NCBI RefSeq assembly: GCF_000346465.2
Contig: NC_034009.1
Location: 35,967,557 to 36,031,556 of the forward strand
Direction: 5' to 3'
Length of the DNA stretch: 64,000 nt
DNA from: Prunus persica
Taxonomy: Eukaryota > Streptophyta > Magnoliopsida > Rosales > Rosaceae
Shown here: piece by piece, positions 29,060 through 39,669 of the stretch
Numbering within the stretch: position 1 is the stretch's first letter
Layout: every line of letters starts with the position of its first letter
The notes under the pieces: model-generated
The model's input: the letters and a program-made list of their open reading frames with translations, nothing else
Database searches by the model: none
Told to the model about the DNA's origin: nothing
Made by a program: the position numbers and the translations under genes

Positions 29060-29430
29060 GTAAGGTTGCCTTGAGATACTGTAACAATTACATCTTCGTT
29101 GTATGGAAGTTCTAACTTCTTCGCAAGTTTCAAGGCCAGTGGAGAATTCCTCTTCTTCTTCTTTTTTGGTTCAAAGTGGAGGATTCTCTGCATCAGTAAA
29201 GGATCGAATGGAACAGAAAAAAGATGAATGTTTGGACTTGGAGGTATGCAAGTTTGGATTTTAGCCATGCCCTTCTACTTTTTCCATACTCTGCTATTCG
29301 ATTCTTGCTTGAGAGTAGAATTTTCTTAATATGTTTTCAATGTTTGAAGTTACTCATACAAATTATGTTGTGTCACAATTCATCGGTTCTGAAACTTGGT
29401 ATTAATAAGTTTCAAACATAGAAAGAAAAA
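29060..29430 (+). pseudogene. Exon-like module, copy 4
   Basis: The core ends at 29241. It encodes NSSSSSFLVQSGGFSASVKD followed by RMEQKKDECLDLE, then the donor-like gtatgcaag. The upstream part differs from copies 1 and 3 and is open further 5', so this may be closest to the ancestral exon. The second exon-like block is missing; the sequence after 29430 is unrelated. Confidence 0.45.
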
Positions 29431-29914
29431 TGAAATTTTTATTGATGATTTGTAGTAATTCTTTTGCATGTGTATCAATGTAATTAGGGTACGACGGTAG
29501 GTAGCTTAATACGGGCCCCAAACCTCATGGCCGGTCCTTACATTGCTCTGCCCTGTTGCTTAGTTAAACAAAAGTTAATGATCTTTTACAGAATTTAGTA
29601 ATAAATCTATTAACAAGAAGCACCGTAAATTTTTACAAACACTAGTACGTTCAAATTCACTACAAAAATACTACTCTCTCACTGTACAAAGGCTTTGAAT
29701 TGATGGAGATAGCTGCGCTCGTAGCGCTTTAAATGTTCAATCCAAATGGATAATCTTGTGATGCGGCCATCCCAGCGTGCCGACACTCGGATGTCTCCCA
29801 TTCCCGGCAATGCTACTTGTGATCTGCCACAAAACCATTTCAAAATTGTCCTGAATGGAAGTAGCTCTGCGTGTGAGATGCTGATGCTTCAGAGTTAAGT
29901 TCTTTTAAAGATCC
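29431..29914. other. 3' flank of CBL10-like gene and GLR-block boundary
   Basis: The left part (about 29490-29620) resembles the 3' flank of GLR copy A. The right part should include the 3' UTR of the minus-strand CBL gene. No other gene is seen. Confidence 0.45.
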
Positions 29915-31635
29915 TCAGTAGGAAAAGACTTCAAATTCTGAGTCTTCTTCAACTTCAGTGTGAAAAATGAAACTTGGAAATACCACGGTGATGTCCCTAG
30001 AGGATGTGGTTAGCGAAGCAAGTCAGTAAAAAATTTAACAATATTAGATATCATGAAAAGGAGCCATAGGTTCAAACACAAGTCAGATTGTAACTGGAAA
30101 ATAAAGGTGAGATTGGATGTTTGCATATCGCAGAATAGGATAGCATCTAAAGAGACACAGGCAAGTTACATACTTCAAATAAGGAAGAGTCATGTTTTTC
30201 AAAAGGGTTGGATGTCGAAACACAAAAGCCTTCCAGTCTTCTTTGCTAATTTTACCATCTTTGTCAGCATCAGCGTCGGCAAATGTCTGCAAGGCAATTG
30301 AAGATGCCGTGAGTACTAAATTCTCCACAAGCTCTGATTACCACCCAGTAAAACAACATCCAAACTTACACAACTACGTACTGCTTACCTTATCAATGAT
30401 AGACTCAAGAAGATCATCTGACAATTTCAAGTCAGATTCCATCATTATGGCAATCACCATTTGCTTAACCTGAAACCAAACAGAGGCCACTTGGTTTAAA
30501 TAATATCGTGTCTGCGTTCGTAAGTACCCATAAAAACATAAATTTCCTCGGAGACTTAGGCAGTAAAAAATAGTACAAGACTCACTTCTTCTCGCTCAAT
30601 GAACCCGGTTTGTCTCAGATCATAGAGCCTAAATGCAACTGCAAGTAATTAACAAACAAGAAACGTAAGATAACGAGAAAGACGCACACCATTTAGCATT
30701 GCCTTTTATAGCAGTAAGACTTACAATCAATTTTATCATCTATAGGGGCATATGGATGGAAGACATTGAGTGCATGAACAAACTCATCAAATTCAATGAC
30801 ACCATTTTTCTTTTCATCAAAGAGATCAAAAACCTAGAAGAGCAAAAACCAGTTCGTGTAAGTAGAGTTGCAGGGAATTATATATATATATATATATCCT
30901 AGTCAGTGGTTCAAGATGTTGGTATGAAGCATTTACCCTGTCCAGGAAAAGATTTTCACCATAGGGAGTTCTGAATAGTGCTAATTGAAGCTCTTCCTGC
31001 AACACAATCATCATCCAAATAATCATTACAATGCATGAAACTAAAAAGAAACAGTTTGAATGATTCAGAGAAATTTGGCTGACCTTATGAATCGATCCGT
31101 CGTCGATAATTGAACTACTCAGCTTCTTAAACAGCTCATACAATGCCTCCAGCTCATTAACGGTAACTGCATCATCATTTCATGCAAGTAAGCAGCACAA
31201 ACAGCATTCAAAATTACTATTCATTTCTTTCTTCTTCTCTTTTTCCCAAAATCCCCAAAGCAAAAGGAAATAATTCACAATTCGAAGTTCTGCATAAATA
31301 TAGTTTTCTTAATCTTCTGAATTTTTTTTTTATAAATATTCCATACATCTGGTTTCATTGGCGAGGACAGACATATCGCCCAAAGCGAAACGGCATTTGG
31401 TTTCGCGCGGACGGTAGCTGAAGCAATCGGTCACAGCAAAAACCAACACCTCTATGATTGCTATAAACGGTATAAATGCCACGCAGATACGCTCGCCCAA
31501 TGATAAAGAACTCGATCTCTGGCCAACCCCAAAAAATTACAAAATAAAATACGATTAATGATGCTTAATTCATCGGAAAATATAAACAACGGGAAATGAA
31601 AATTCGGCCATTTTTACTTTTACCGAGAAATCCAT
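29915..31635 (-). CDS. CBL10: Calcineurin B-like calcium sensor, CBL10 type
   Basis: Nine exons on the minus strand: 31635-31624 (12 bp), 31518-31347, 31166-31084, 30996-30937, 30833-30725, 30638-30586, 30469-30389, 30286-30174 and 29996-29915. They give 254 residues. Unlike most CBLs it has a hydrophobic N-terminal segment ([20 protein letters not shown]) before the EF-hand core, which is diagnostic of CBL10. The core has a non-canonical first EF hand ([20 protein letters not shown]) and further hands at [35 protein letters not shown] and [17 protein letters not shown]. The C-terminal FPSF motif, whose serine is phosphorylated by CIPKs, is present in [11 protein letters not shown]. The protein should anchor in the tonoplast or plasma membrane and recruit CIPK24/SOS2 during salt stress (family knowledge). 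Confidence 0.93.
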
Positions 31636-32138
31636 TGTTGTCTGCAACAACTGATCAGATCGAGGCTGCTACTTCTTGAGCTTTGTTGCTTTGTGCTTTC
31701 CGATTAAATATGTCCGCATCTACACCGGAGAGCTTCGTGAGGCGTCTTCTTCTCTCTCGCTGCGTGGATTGTACATTTCGTTTCAAAGACGGACAGAGAA
31801 GAGGGCGCACGAGAACGCGGGAATAAGTAAACCACGAAGCTTCGGTTTTATCTGTGAATAAATGGACCCCACCAAGCCAAACCAACTGTTTATTCTAATC
31901 CGACCTCGCCGTGACCGTGAGTGCTCTTGCTCTTGAGCTAGATTCTGACACTTGGATTTCTGATTGGCTCTGTAGCCCTTGCTTCCATGTGACGCGGCAT
32001 GACACGACACCTCGCGAGGTCTGAGCCTATGAAAAATATAGAGCCATCTTATTAATTCTTGCGGTAATATTTTTCCTCCATAATGCTCAATCATATTTCA
32101 AGTTTGGTTCCCATTTTGTCAAATATCAATGAGAAAAA
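31636..32138 (-). promoter_or_regulatory. 5' leader and flank of CBL10-like gene
   Basis: No other gene is seen. The leader probably extends to about 31700-31800 on the minus strand. Reverse-strand frames here lack homology to known proteins. Confidence 0.45.
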
Positions 32139-32325
32139 GGACTAATGTTTGGATAACGACGAATGGGATGACTAACTCTTTTAGTTCCAAACACAAAATT
32201 CCAACAAGACAATCCAACTATCCTTAACGTTAAATTGGATGTTTTTGGACTATGCTTATGATGCTGCTTGGTCATTAGCCCTAGCGGTTGAGAAGTTTGG
32301 GGGTACAAACTTCAGCTTCCAAAAG
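32139..32325 (+). pseudogene. GLR remnant with two internal deletions
   Basis: The sequence matches the amino-terminal domain exon of the two GLR genes (about 20541-20820 and 26245-26525): gtttggataacgacgaatgg, caacaagacaatccaactat, ccttaacgttaaattggatg. Two blocks of tens of bases are missing, and tatgggc is shortened to tatgc, breaking the frame. It shares some diagnostic bases with copy A and others with copy B. It lies beyond CBL10 with no other GLR exons. Confidence 0.9.
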
Positions 32326-32374
32326 GTTTTAGGCATGAACCCCACTATCTTTTACTCTTTTTGCAACTGACATC

Positions 32375-32802
32375 TGTAACGACCCGGTCCTAAATAAATT
32401 AATAAATATTATTTTATTCAGAGAAAATACCATTTTGCCTATAGAATATTTTATTAGGTTTAAAGTTAACTTTTTGACCGGGAAGGAATTTGGGAATTCC
32501 AACTGTACCGTTACGTAGAGCACGGCGAGATGAGTCCGTAGACACGTAGTGTGCCCGAATCGGAGTTGTAACGAAAAAGATATTATCAAAACACCCTCAA
32601 TGGCACAATCGTAAATATTGCGAAAAAAGTTTGATAAAATCTGATTATTTTTTTTTTTGGGATTGTTCAAATTACAAGGGAGACTCTGCCAAAATTTTGC
32701 TGGAAGTCTCGGTCTTTAGTAAGTGGGCCCGGCATCAGAGTGATGTCGGAATTTCCACAGGATTCGTCTCGAATTTCAGGGAATTCGGGGCGGGTCCTGT
32801 CA
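32375..32802. mobile_element. Short LTR-like element (possible solo LTR)
   Basis: It starts tgtaacgacccggtcc, a common start of plant Ty3-type LTRs, and ends gggcgggtcctgtca, giving TG...CA termini over 428 bp. Flanks are acatc (32370-32374) and acata (32803-32807), a four-of-five match for a target-site duplication. No coding domains are present. The end assignment is less certain than for the 17.3-kb element. Confidence 0.5.
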
Positions 32803-33680
32803 ACATATCCTTTAAAAATGCTCTAATTTATTATATTTTAATCGAGAAGATGATCGAACTCGAGTGTATGAAATATAGTCACTTTTATACTAAGGTTTAA
32901 TTGATCGTTTTTATTTTTAATACTAATTTATTGGAGGAATTAATTATTTCCAACACCCATACGCACTTTCACTTGTGAAAATCCTGAAGTTTACCAATTC
33001 AGCCGATCACATCAGCTTTCCTCATCTTAGGAAGGCAGCCAGGTTTGTTTCATTTATTGGTCTTTCTTTATCTTAGAAAGGCAACTATATTTGTTAATTT
33101 TTCGGATTGTTGTTTAATAGTTTAATGGGCATGTGATGATGTGATTTACACACATTGATCAAATTAAAGAATAATGCAACTACATTATTAACGATTGCGT
33201 ATAAAACTCCATTTGCCAATATGATTACTTGATTGTGGTTGTTATGACACCATCATGGTCTTATTCAAATGGATATAAATTCTCAAGCGAAACTAGATTT
33301 TTGAAGAAGACTTTGTATCGATTCCTAGTACTGAACTTTCAGATTCTTCTTCTTAATTATTGGCAAAAAATTATTAAGATTGTTAAGCAACCGCATGGAT
33401 TTTCCAAGATTCCAAAAATGTCAATGTCCTCCTTAAAATTTGATGAAACATATAAAAAGAGGAAGATATTACATCTAAAGTTATTACTTTCACACGAGGT
33501 ATTATCTAGATGTTATTATTATGTAGACCCCATAATAAATAAAGATGAAAGCAAAGAGGGATACACAAGATTTGCACAATAATAACATCTCCGGATATCG
33601 CATAAGAGAATTTTCATATATATATATATATATATATATAATAGGTTATAGATTTGGACACATGGACCTTTCTGTCAAGC
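32803..33680. other. AT-rich DNA with a TA microsatellite, no gene seen
   Basis: Short frames lack recognisable domains. A (TA)n run of about 28 bp lies at 33615-33642. Confidence 0.5.
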
Positions 33681-34210
33681 ACATGAAACTTTTTGCCCAT
33701 ATTTGTATAACTCAGTTTATAGGATGGCCTAATATCACGTGTGGCCTTGGGTTGTGCCTGACAACATTTGTTAATGTAACTCCATATATAGTTTCTCCTG
33801 ACAAAATACAAAACTCCATATAGGAAAAATAAGGAGAGGGTGATGATTTGAAAGGGGATTTACAGAAAAATTTCCATTCTTATTTGAGTACCTAGGGAGG
33901 AAAGGATCTCGAGCGTAGAACGAGAAGAGTAAAGTAAGAAATAAGAGTTATATTGGCTTGCAGACCTTATTGGTTGTGATATTGATCTTACAGGAGAACG
34001 AAATCAAAGAATATATAGACTTTAATGTCAAATGTTTCACGAAAAAAAACATTCATAGAAAAATGAATTTCAAATAATGTATTCTTATCGTTTTTCTTTC
34101 TTGACTTTTTTAGCTAGGCAGGATTAGAAACGTAAAAAAGCTACCATACTCAACTTGAAGGGAAAAAAAACAAATTATACAAATTATTGGGTTTATTGAT
34201 ATCTACTAGG
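33681..34210. repeat. Dispersed repeat, copy 1
   Basis: Segments match 35366-35655 in the same order: catgaaactttttgcccata, tttgtataactcagtttata, then aaaaaagctaccatact and acaaattatacaaattattg. About 240 bp present in this copy are missing from the second. The element type is unknown. Confidence 0.75.
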
Positions 34211-34338
34211 CGAAACAGTACAGATCTACCAGAAGCTCAATCTTGCCTAGGCAATAAGTCACCTGTATTCCAATAAAATATATATATATAAAAAGTCACC
34301 TGTATTATTTAGTCCTTTAAAAAATCTTTTCAGAAGGT

Positions 34339-34340
<2 letters not shown>

Positions 34341-34374
<34 letters not shown>
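34341..34374. repeat. (CT)n microsatellite
   Basis: About 17 uninterrupted CT units directly beside the LINE RNase H remnant. Confidence 0.95.
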
Positions 34375-34377
<3 letters not shown>

Positions 34378-34391
34378 CATTCATTGAGCAA

Positions 34392-34655
34392 TCAAGGCAC
34401 AACCCTACTTTGGACTCTTCCTAGTTCATCATCCAGCATCAAGCTTGAGAGAGAGATAGGAGTAGCCTCGTAATTATGAAGCCCCAAGGGTAACTCATAC
34501 CCCAAATTAGCAAGGTGATCCGCTGCTCTGTTTTGCTCCCTGTAGATATGAGAGACGTTGCATCTCCAATCACGATTAAGTAACAACTTGTAGTCTTCAA
34601 TCAGACTTGAGCAATCATTTTCAGATGTGCTGAAACTCAACAATGATATATTCAA
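34392..34655 (-). mobile_element. LINE/RVT_3 RNase H domain remnant
   Basis: An 87-codon minus-strand frame contains SLIEDYKLLLNRDWRCNVSH and IYREQNRAADHLANLG. The H-x-x-R-E-x-N-x-x-A-D-x-L-A pattern is the C-terminal half of the plant RNase H-like domain found at the end of LINE-type reverse transcriptases and in related host copies. No reverse transcriptase part lies upstream, so it is a truncated relic. Confidence 0.8.
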
Positions 34656-34659
34656 TCAC

Positions 34660-35365
34660 TTTAGCCCTGATCCCATTTAGACATTTACGTTGCAGTAAAA
34701 AATTAAGACACATTAACTTGTAAACACCATCAACTATACAAAAGAATAGAGAATCCTATATTGCTTATGGAAGCAAGATCTGTTTTTGCTTCCTCAGTTT
34801 GACATTGCATTGCATCGAGATAGAGTCTCATCTGTCATACATTTTTATATCATATGTTTCTCGACTTCAAAAACATCGAATCCTGGTGGTTTATATTTTT
34901 GGAAATCAAATCAATATGTACTTCACCAATGAGGCATGCAATACATTGATTATAGATTGAATTGAAGCATGTGCGCAGGTAAATGAGTGAATTTATTTGT
35001 CATTCTTCTCTCATGACTCTTATTATTGGCATGAATATATTATTTTTTAGTAGCAGATCAATTTTGGTTTCATGGTTGGTGATGATTAAGAATTAGGTTT
35101 CTTGACAGGTCAATAGAAAAATGTGAGAATTTGATAAGTTCTGAGGGAGAAAAAACATGTCATGCGTTTAATGGTTATTTGAAAAGTAGAAAAATGGGAT
35201 ATTGGAGAAAACCAAATTGAATACAAGTGTTGAATACCTTTTTTTTTTTTGGCTGAGATGAAATATGATATGACCAACAAAGATTACTTGCTAGCGATGA
35301 TGGGAGTATTTGGCAACTTCACCACGGAAGGAAGTAGTGTTCCTTACTAGCATATTATGTGTGTT
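34660..35365. other. Intergenic DNA, nothing recognised
   Basis: AT-rich sequence without conserved frames or clear repeats. Confidence 0.5.
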
Positions 35366-35655
35366 ATGTCAGACACATGAAACTTTTTGCCCATATTTGT
35401 ATAACTCAGTTTATAGGATGACCTAACATCACATGTAGCCTAGGGTTGTGCCTGACTACATTTGTTAGTAACTCCATATATAATTTTTTCTGACCCACTA
35501 AAAAAAAAAAAAAAAAACCTCCATATATAGTTTTAATGTCTAATATTTCGAGAAAAAAAACATTTGTCAGAAGACGTAAAAAAGCTACCATACTTCAACT
35601 TGAAGGGGAAAAAAACAAATTATACAAATTATTGGGTTTATTGATGTCTACTCTA
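35366..35655. repeat. Dispersed repeat, copy 2
   Basis: Second copy of the 33.7-kb repeat, shortened, with an A-run (about 18 bases) at 35500-35517 next to a duplicated ctccatatata motif. The copies are diverged by roughly one change per ten to fifteen bases by eye. Confidence 0.75.
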
Positions 35656-36495
35656 ATCCTAATCCCTGAAACTAGATCATAGCTAAGCCACTTTCACCTA
35701 TATCAAGATAGAATGATTACGGCTTGGGCTCTATAACTTTGTGATGCGACTTGTATCTAAATTCAATCTTTGATAAAATGTATGTGCTCGAATATTTGAC
35801 CGATTAGTAACAACAAACAGCAATAATGTGTTTTTGAAAAATATAATATCATTTTCAAAGGGTCCGTTTGATATCATTTTCAAATAGCGTGCTTTGAGAA
35901 TTTTGAAACTCTTTTATTTTGAGTTGTAAGGTTCTCTTTCTTTTCTCTTGATAGATTGATTGAAGCAAAGATAATTTTGGTACATATCCCCTATCCTATA
36001 AAATTTTATTGTTGTTATCTGCGAAATCGGCTAAGTGGAGAGAAAGCATGAACCTTCCTCTTTTTTCTCTTTCAAACTCAGATCATTATCAACACCAACC
36101 CCACCATACAACTCTTCCTCAACTCCTTCCTCACATCACATGCAAGTAGCTTAGTTTATTGATAAAAAAAAAAAAACTTTGTATAAAAAGTAAAAACATG
36201 GATTTAGGGAATGCTCTGTTGATGGATGAGCCTTTGGTCTTAGATAGCAATGGATGAACCTTCGACTAAGATTGTCACACCCACTTCCTAGATTCCTCTG
36301 TCATGTTCTAGAGTTTTTCCTCTAATTTACTTTCTTTCCCGTACGTAATTTTACTTTTACCTTTTCTTTTTTATCACTACTTTTAGTTACTAAAGGCTTT
36401 TGGTGTTCTCGAGAAAAACTTTGTTTCAATGTTCAATAGAGATGACACTATTTTGCTATTAGCGGCCAATAACATTATACCACGTAGAAAAATTA
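35656..36495. other. Intergenic DNA, nothing recognised
   Basis: AT-rich. No gene, RNA or bounded element could be supported. Confidence 0.5.
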
Positions 36496-36498
36496 TCA

Positions 36499-36810
36499 GA
36501 GCATCCACAGTGAGGGGGTGTATTTTCAGGGATGTAAAGCCACTTTTACATCCCCTTTACACCTCCGAGGGGTGTAAATACGTTTTTTGCTCCAATGGGA
36601 AACGATGTAAATCTAAGATATATAATTTTTCCTCTCTTTTCTCGGGTGGGTCCCGCCTACAAATGATGTAAAAATAGATGCAAATGTGCATTTTATTTTA
36701 CATCTTCATGGTGGTGATGTATGTTTACAATCCTTTACATCTCCTCATTGGAGATAATTCCGGTGGCAAGGGGTGTATATTTAACATACACCCTCTCATT
36801 GTGGATGCTC
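36499..36810. mobile_element. TIR MITE, 312 bp, TSD TCA
   Basis: Left end GAGCATCCACAGTGAGGGGG and right end complementary to GAGCATCCACAATGAGAGGG form terminal inverted repeats of nearly 30 bp. TCA flanks both sides (36496-36498 and 36811-36813). The 3-bp TNA-type duplication fits the PIF/Harbinger superfamily. There is no coding capacity. Confidence 0.85.
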
Positions 36811-36813
36811 TCA

Positions 36814-37841
36814 CGCATGTCATAGCGTTATTGGTTGGAGATAGCGATATCCCCATTTTATGCAAGTGTTTCTCCCTCTCACCGTAGCCTGAGACACAAA
36901 TTGGCTCATCTTGCAAGCAACACACATAAAAAGACTAGACTACCAAGACCCTCTATAAAAATATTTGCCATGAAAATATATATATATATATTGTCAAACT
37001 ATAAATCATATACTGTTTATTAAGTAAAATGTGAATCTTCGATTTACAGTGAATAATTTAAGTGATGAGAGTTGAGTGAAAAAATGAGTTAGAATTAGAT
37101 TAAGTCAGAATTCAAGTCCATTCTATTGTAGGTGACCAAGAAATCCCTTAACACGTGATAGAATAAGCTTGCATATTTAAGTTTTTTTTTTTTTGGATAA
37201 GAAAAAAAAAAATTACAAACAGAAACTACGCGGGCACACAGGCCCAAACAGGTCGAAAAAGAAAGGAACCGAACCATTTAGAGTACATTATGTATAAAAG
37301 GTACAATCTCAATAAAATAAAATAAAAAACCAAAAGTCATTGTTCCCTTCCCAATTAGATTTTAAAATCGTGGTAAAAGTCTTTAGTCTACCATATAAAT
37401 GCTACTAAATTAGTAAATTAGTAAATCAAAAGCTGACCCATTTAATCTAAAATCTTGTGCTTTACGCTAAAATATATGTAATTTAATTTATAATAATGGA
37501 GAATGGCAAGCAAGAGGGAACAGAGAAGTACTTTTGGGAAGGTACAATCACTGTCTGATTAGACAGTAGATGGATGGATGGAGATAAGCAGCACCAGCAT
37601 CATGTGATAAATCCAACACATCATGTCGTGTGGGGGTCCTCTTTCTTCCTCTGTTGTTTTTTATGCTGTTTCTTTCCTTCTGTTTGATAAGACTATAGTC
37701 TGAGTGTGCCACTCACTCACTAGACTCCCTGAATTCGTGTCAACGTGTCAACGTATCAACGCCGTTAGATTTTCCAAATAAAGTTGTTAGGTTGTCTTTG
37801 TCAACACCTCCTCCTCCCACCCTTTCATTTCTATGCCAAAA
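36814..37841. other. Intergenic DNA, nothing firmly recognised
   Basis: It contains a small TA run near 36981-36991, short T- and A-runs near 37180-37210, and a stretch around 37500-37800 of more balanced composition that could be promoter-like, but no gene follows it. Confidence 0.45.
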
Positions 37842-37947
37842 TATACACAGAATTTACGGTCTCCTATGGACAAATACCGTACGTGCATAAAAACCAATCT
37901 TTAAAGGTCTGAACTTCTTTTATTTATGGAAATCATAAGACCTTAAG
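37842..37947. repeat. 106-bp exact direct repeat, copy 1
   Basis: Identical base for base with 38395-38500. It runs from tatacacagaatttacggtc to catgag-free end aagaccttaag. It is followed here by ggctcgtttggtacacaaga, a start typical of Tourist-like MITEs, at the same TTAA point where copy 2 is followed by a different MITE. Confidence 0.9.
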
Positions 37948-38096
37948 GGCTCGTTTGGTACACAAGACTGTCTTGGCATGGACTATGCTTAGGGACTGGC
38001 TTGGCTTGACTTGGCTTGGTCTAAGTTAGATAACACTTATCCTACGTTTGGTGTATGCTTGGACTAGGACTAGAATTTTTTTATTTTTTCAAAAAT

Positions 38097-38394
38097 ATCT
38101 ATATATATGTATATATGTATTTTATAATATATAAAATATATATGTATATATACATACATATAATATATATATATAGGTGTATATATGTATATTATAATAT
38201 ACATGGGTATAATACATATACATATATTTATATATATGTATGTATATTATAATATAATATATATATATATGGGTATGTTATAATAATAATAATAATAATA
38301 TACATGTATATACATATATTATATATGTATGTATATATACATATACATTATATATATTATAAAATACATATGTATATTATAATATATAATATAT
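38097..38394. repeat. Compound TA/TATATG microsatellite
   Basis: About 300 bp consisting almost entirely of ta, tatg and taca units with one taa-repeat stretch (38281-38300). The frames it opens are compositional artefacts. Confidence 0.92.
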
Positions 38395-38500
38395 TATACA
38401 CAGAATTTACGGTCTCCTATGGACAAATACCGTACGTGCATAAAAACCAATCTTTAAAGGTCTGAACTTCTTTTATTTATGGAAATCATAAGACCTTAAG
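38395..38500. repeat. 106-bp exact direct repeat, copy 2
   Basis: Second copy of 37842-37947, no mismatches. It ends exactly at the left edge of the following MITE (the last base overlaps the first base of the MITE). Confidence 0.9.
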
Positions 38501-38897
38501 AGCATTTATAATGGGCTCTTTAAACTACATTCTTAGACAAATTTTAGGGAGAAATTGTAAAAATACAACTCCAATCATGCTCCATATCCACCTCTTAAAA
38601 TAAGGAGACTTCTAGGAGCTCCAAAATCTTAGAAGAGAGAAATGACTTTTAGTGGCTCCCTATAATTTAATGTTGCTTTATTTAATGAGTATTTTAAATA
38701 TTTATTTAATGCTAACTATATTTTATTTTATTTTTTAATAGAGATGGACCAATCAAAAAAGAGTTATAATATTTATGACTCCCTGAACTAGAGAGGATTA
38801 TTGAAGTTTAAATTTTATAGAGAGCTCCTAAAATAACTTTTATATGTTTTTAGTTAAAATTTAACTAAAAAAATAGAGAGCATGATTGTGGATGCTC
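38500..38897. mobile_element. TIR MITE, 398 bp, TSD TAA
   Basis: Left end GAGCATTTATAATGGGCTCT and right end complementary to GAGCATCCACAATCATGCTC share the GAGCATYYAYAAT terminus with the 36.5-kb MITE. TAA flanks both sides (38497-38499 and 38898-38900). PIF/Harbinger-type by its TNA duplication; non-coding. Confidence 0.85.
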
Positions 38898-38900
38898 TAA

Positions 38901-39564
38901 GTGCAACGTGCGGGGATGATCACTTGAGCTACAAATCCCTTGTCGAAATGTATAAATTTGGAATAATAGTTTATTGGGTTTAGAGAGAATCATAATCATT
39001 TTCTTTCTAAACAATAGAGGCATCTTGGGTTCAAATCCCAATGGTACCCATGTGTGTGAGTTTTCCCTTCCCCTTCTTAACTTTGGCAACCAAAAAAAAA
39101 AAAAAAACCTTTTGGACTAACTTTTACTTTCGCTATATGTTTGTGCACAATGTGGACTGAAAATTTGTCATCAACCAAAATAAAAATAAAAATATCATTT
39201 ACATCGTTTTTCTTCTCAGAATAATATGTTAATTTATTAATATGCTTATATAAATAATTTAGTTAAGAATAGTGTTCCAAACATTATTGATACATTTATA
39301 TTTATTATTATTGTATTTTTTTAATCACTATCAGACATGTTTTTATTATTTTTTATTATGCTACCAAACGCATTCTCGAATCTTGAAAATACAAATTCGT
39401 TTTCTCATTTTCGTTTTATGAAAATGTTACCATATGGGCCCTAATATTTTGTGATGTGGCTTGTATCTAAATCTAATCTTTGATAAAACGTGCTCCAATA
39501 TTCAATCGATTAGTGACAATAAATACCGAAAATGTCTTTTAAATAATATATATATATATATATT
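38901..39564. other. Intergenic DNA with a second tRNA-like piece
   Basis: At 39020-39085, gggttcaaatcccaatggta resembles a polymerase III B box in a SINE-like context (ttgagctacaaatcc lies about 100 bp before). The remainder is AT-rich without recognisable content. Confidence 0.4.
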
Positions 39565-39665
39565 TATATAAGCGATATTGAGAGAGAAGGGATTCGAACA
39601 CATCATCTCTAATGCATGAGTGACTACTTTTAACTACTTGAACTACAAGCTCCCTTACGAAGAAT
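39565..39665 (-). mobile_element. tRNA-like SINE remnant, minus strand
   Basis: Read on the minus strand: gggagcttgtagttcaagta (A-box region), then gtgttcgaatcccttctctc (B box), then tcaatatcgcttatataaat. Both the boxes and the tail match the plus-strand remnant at 14936-15025, supporting one SINE family. Confidence 0.65.
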
Positions 39666-39669
39666 GTTA

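Noticed and set aside
38055..38252. Tyr/Ile-rich frame MLGLGLEFFYFF...
   Set aside because: It is a by-product of the TA/TATATG microsatellite.
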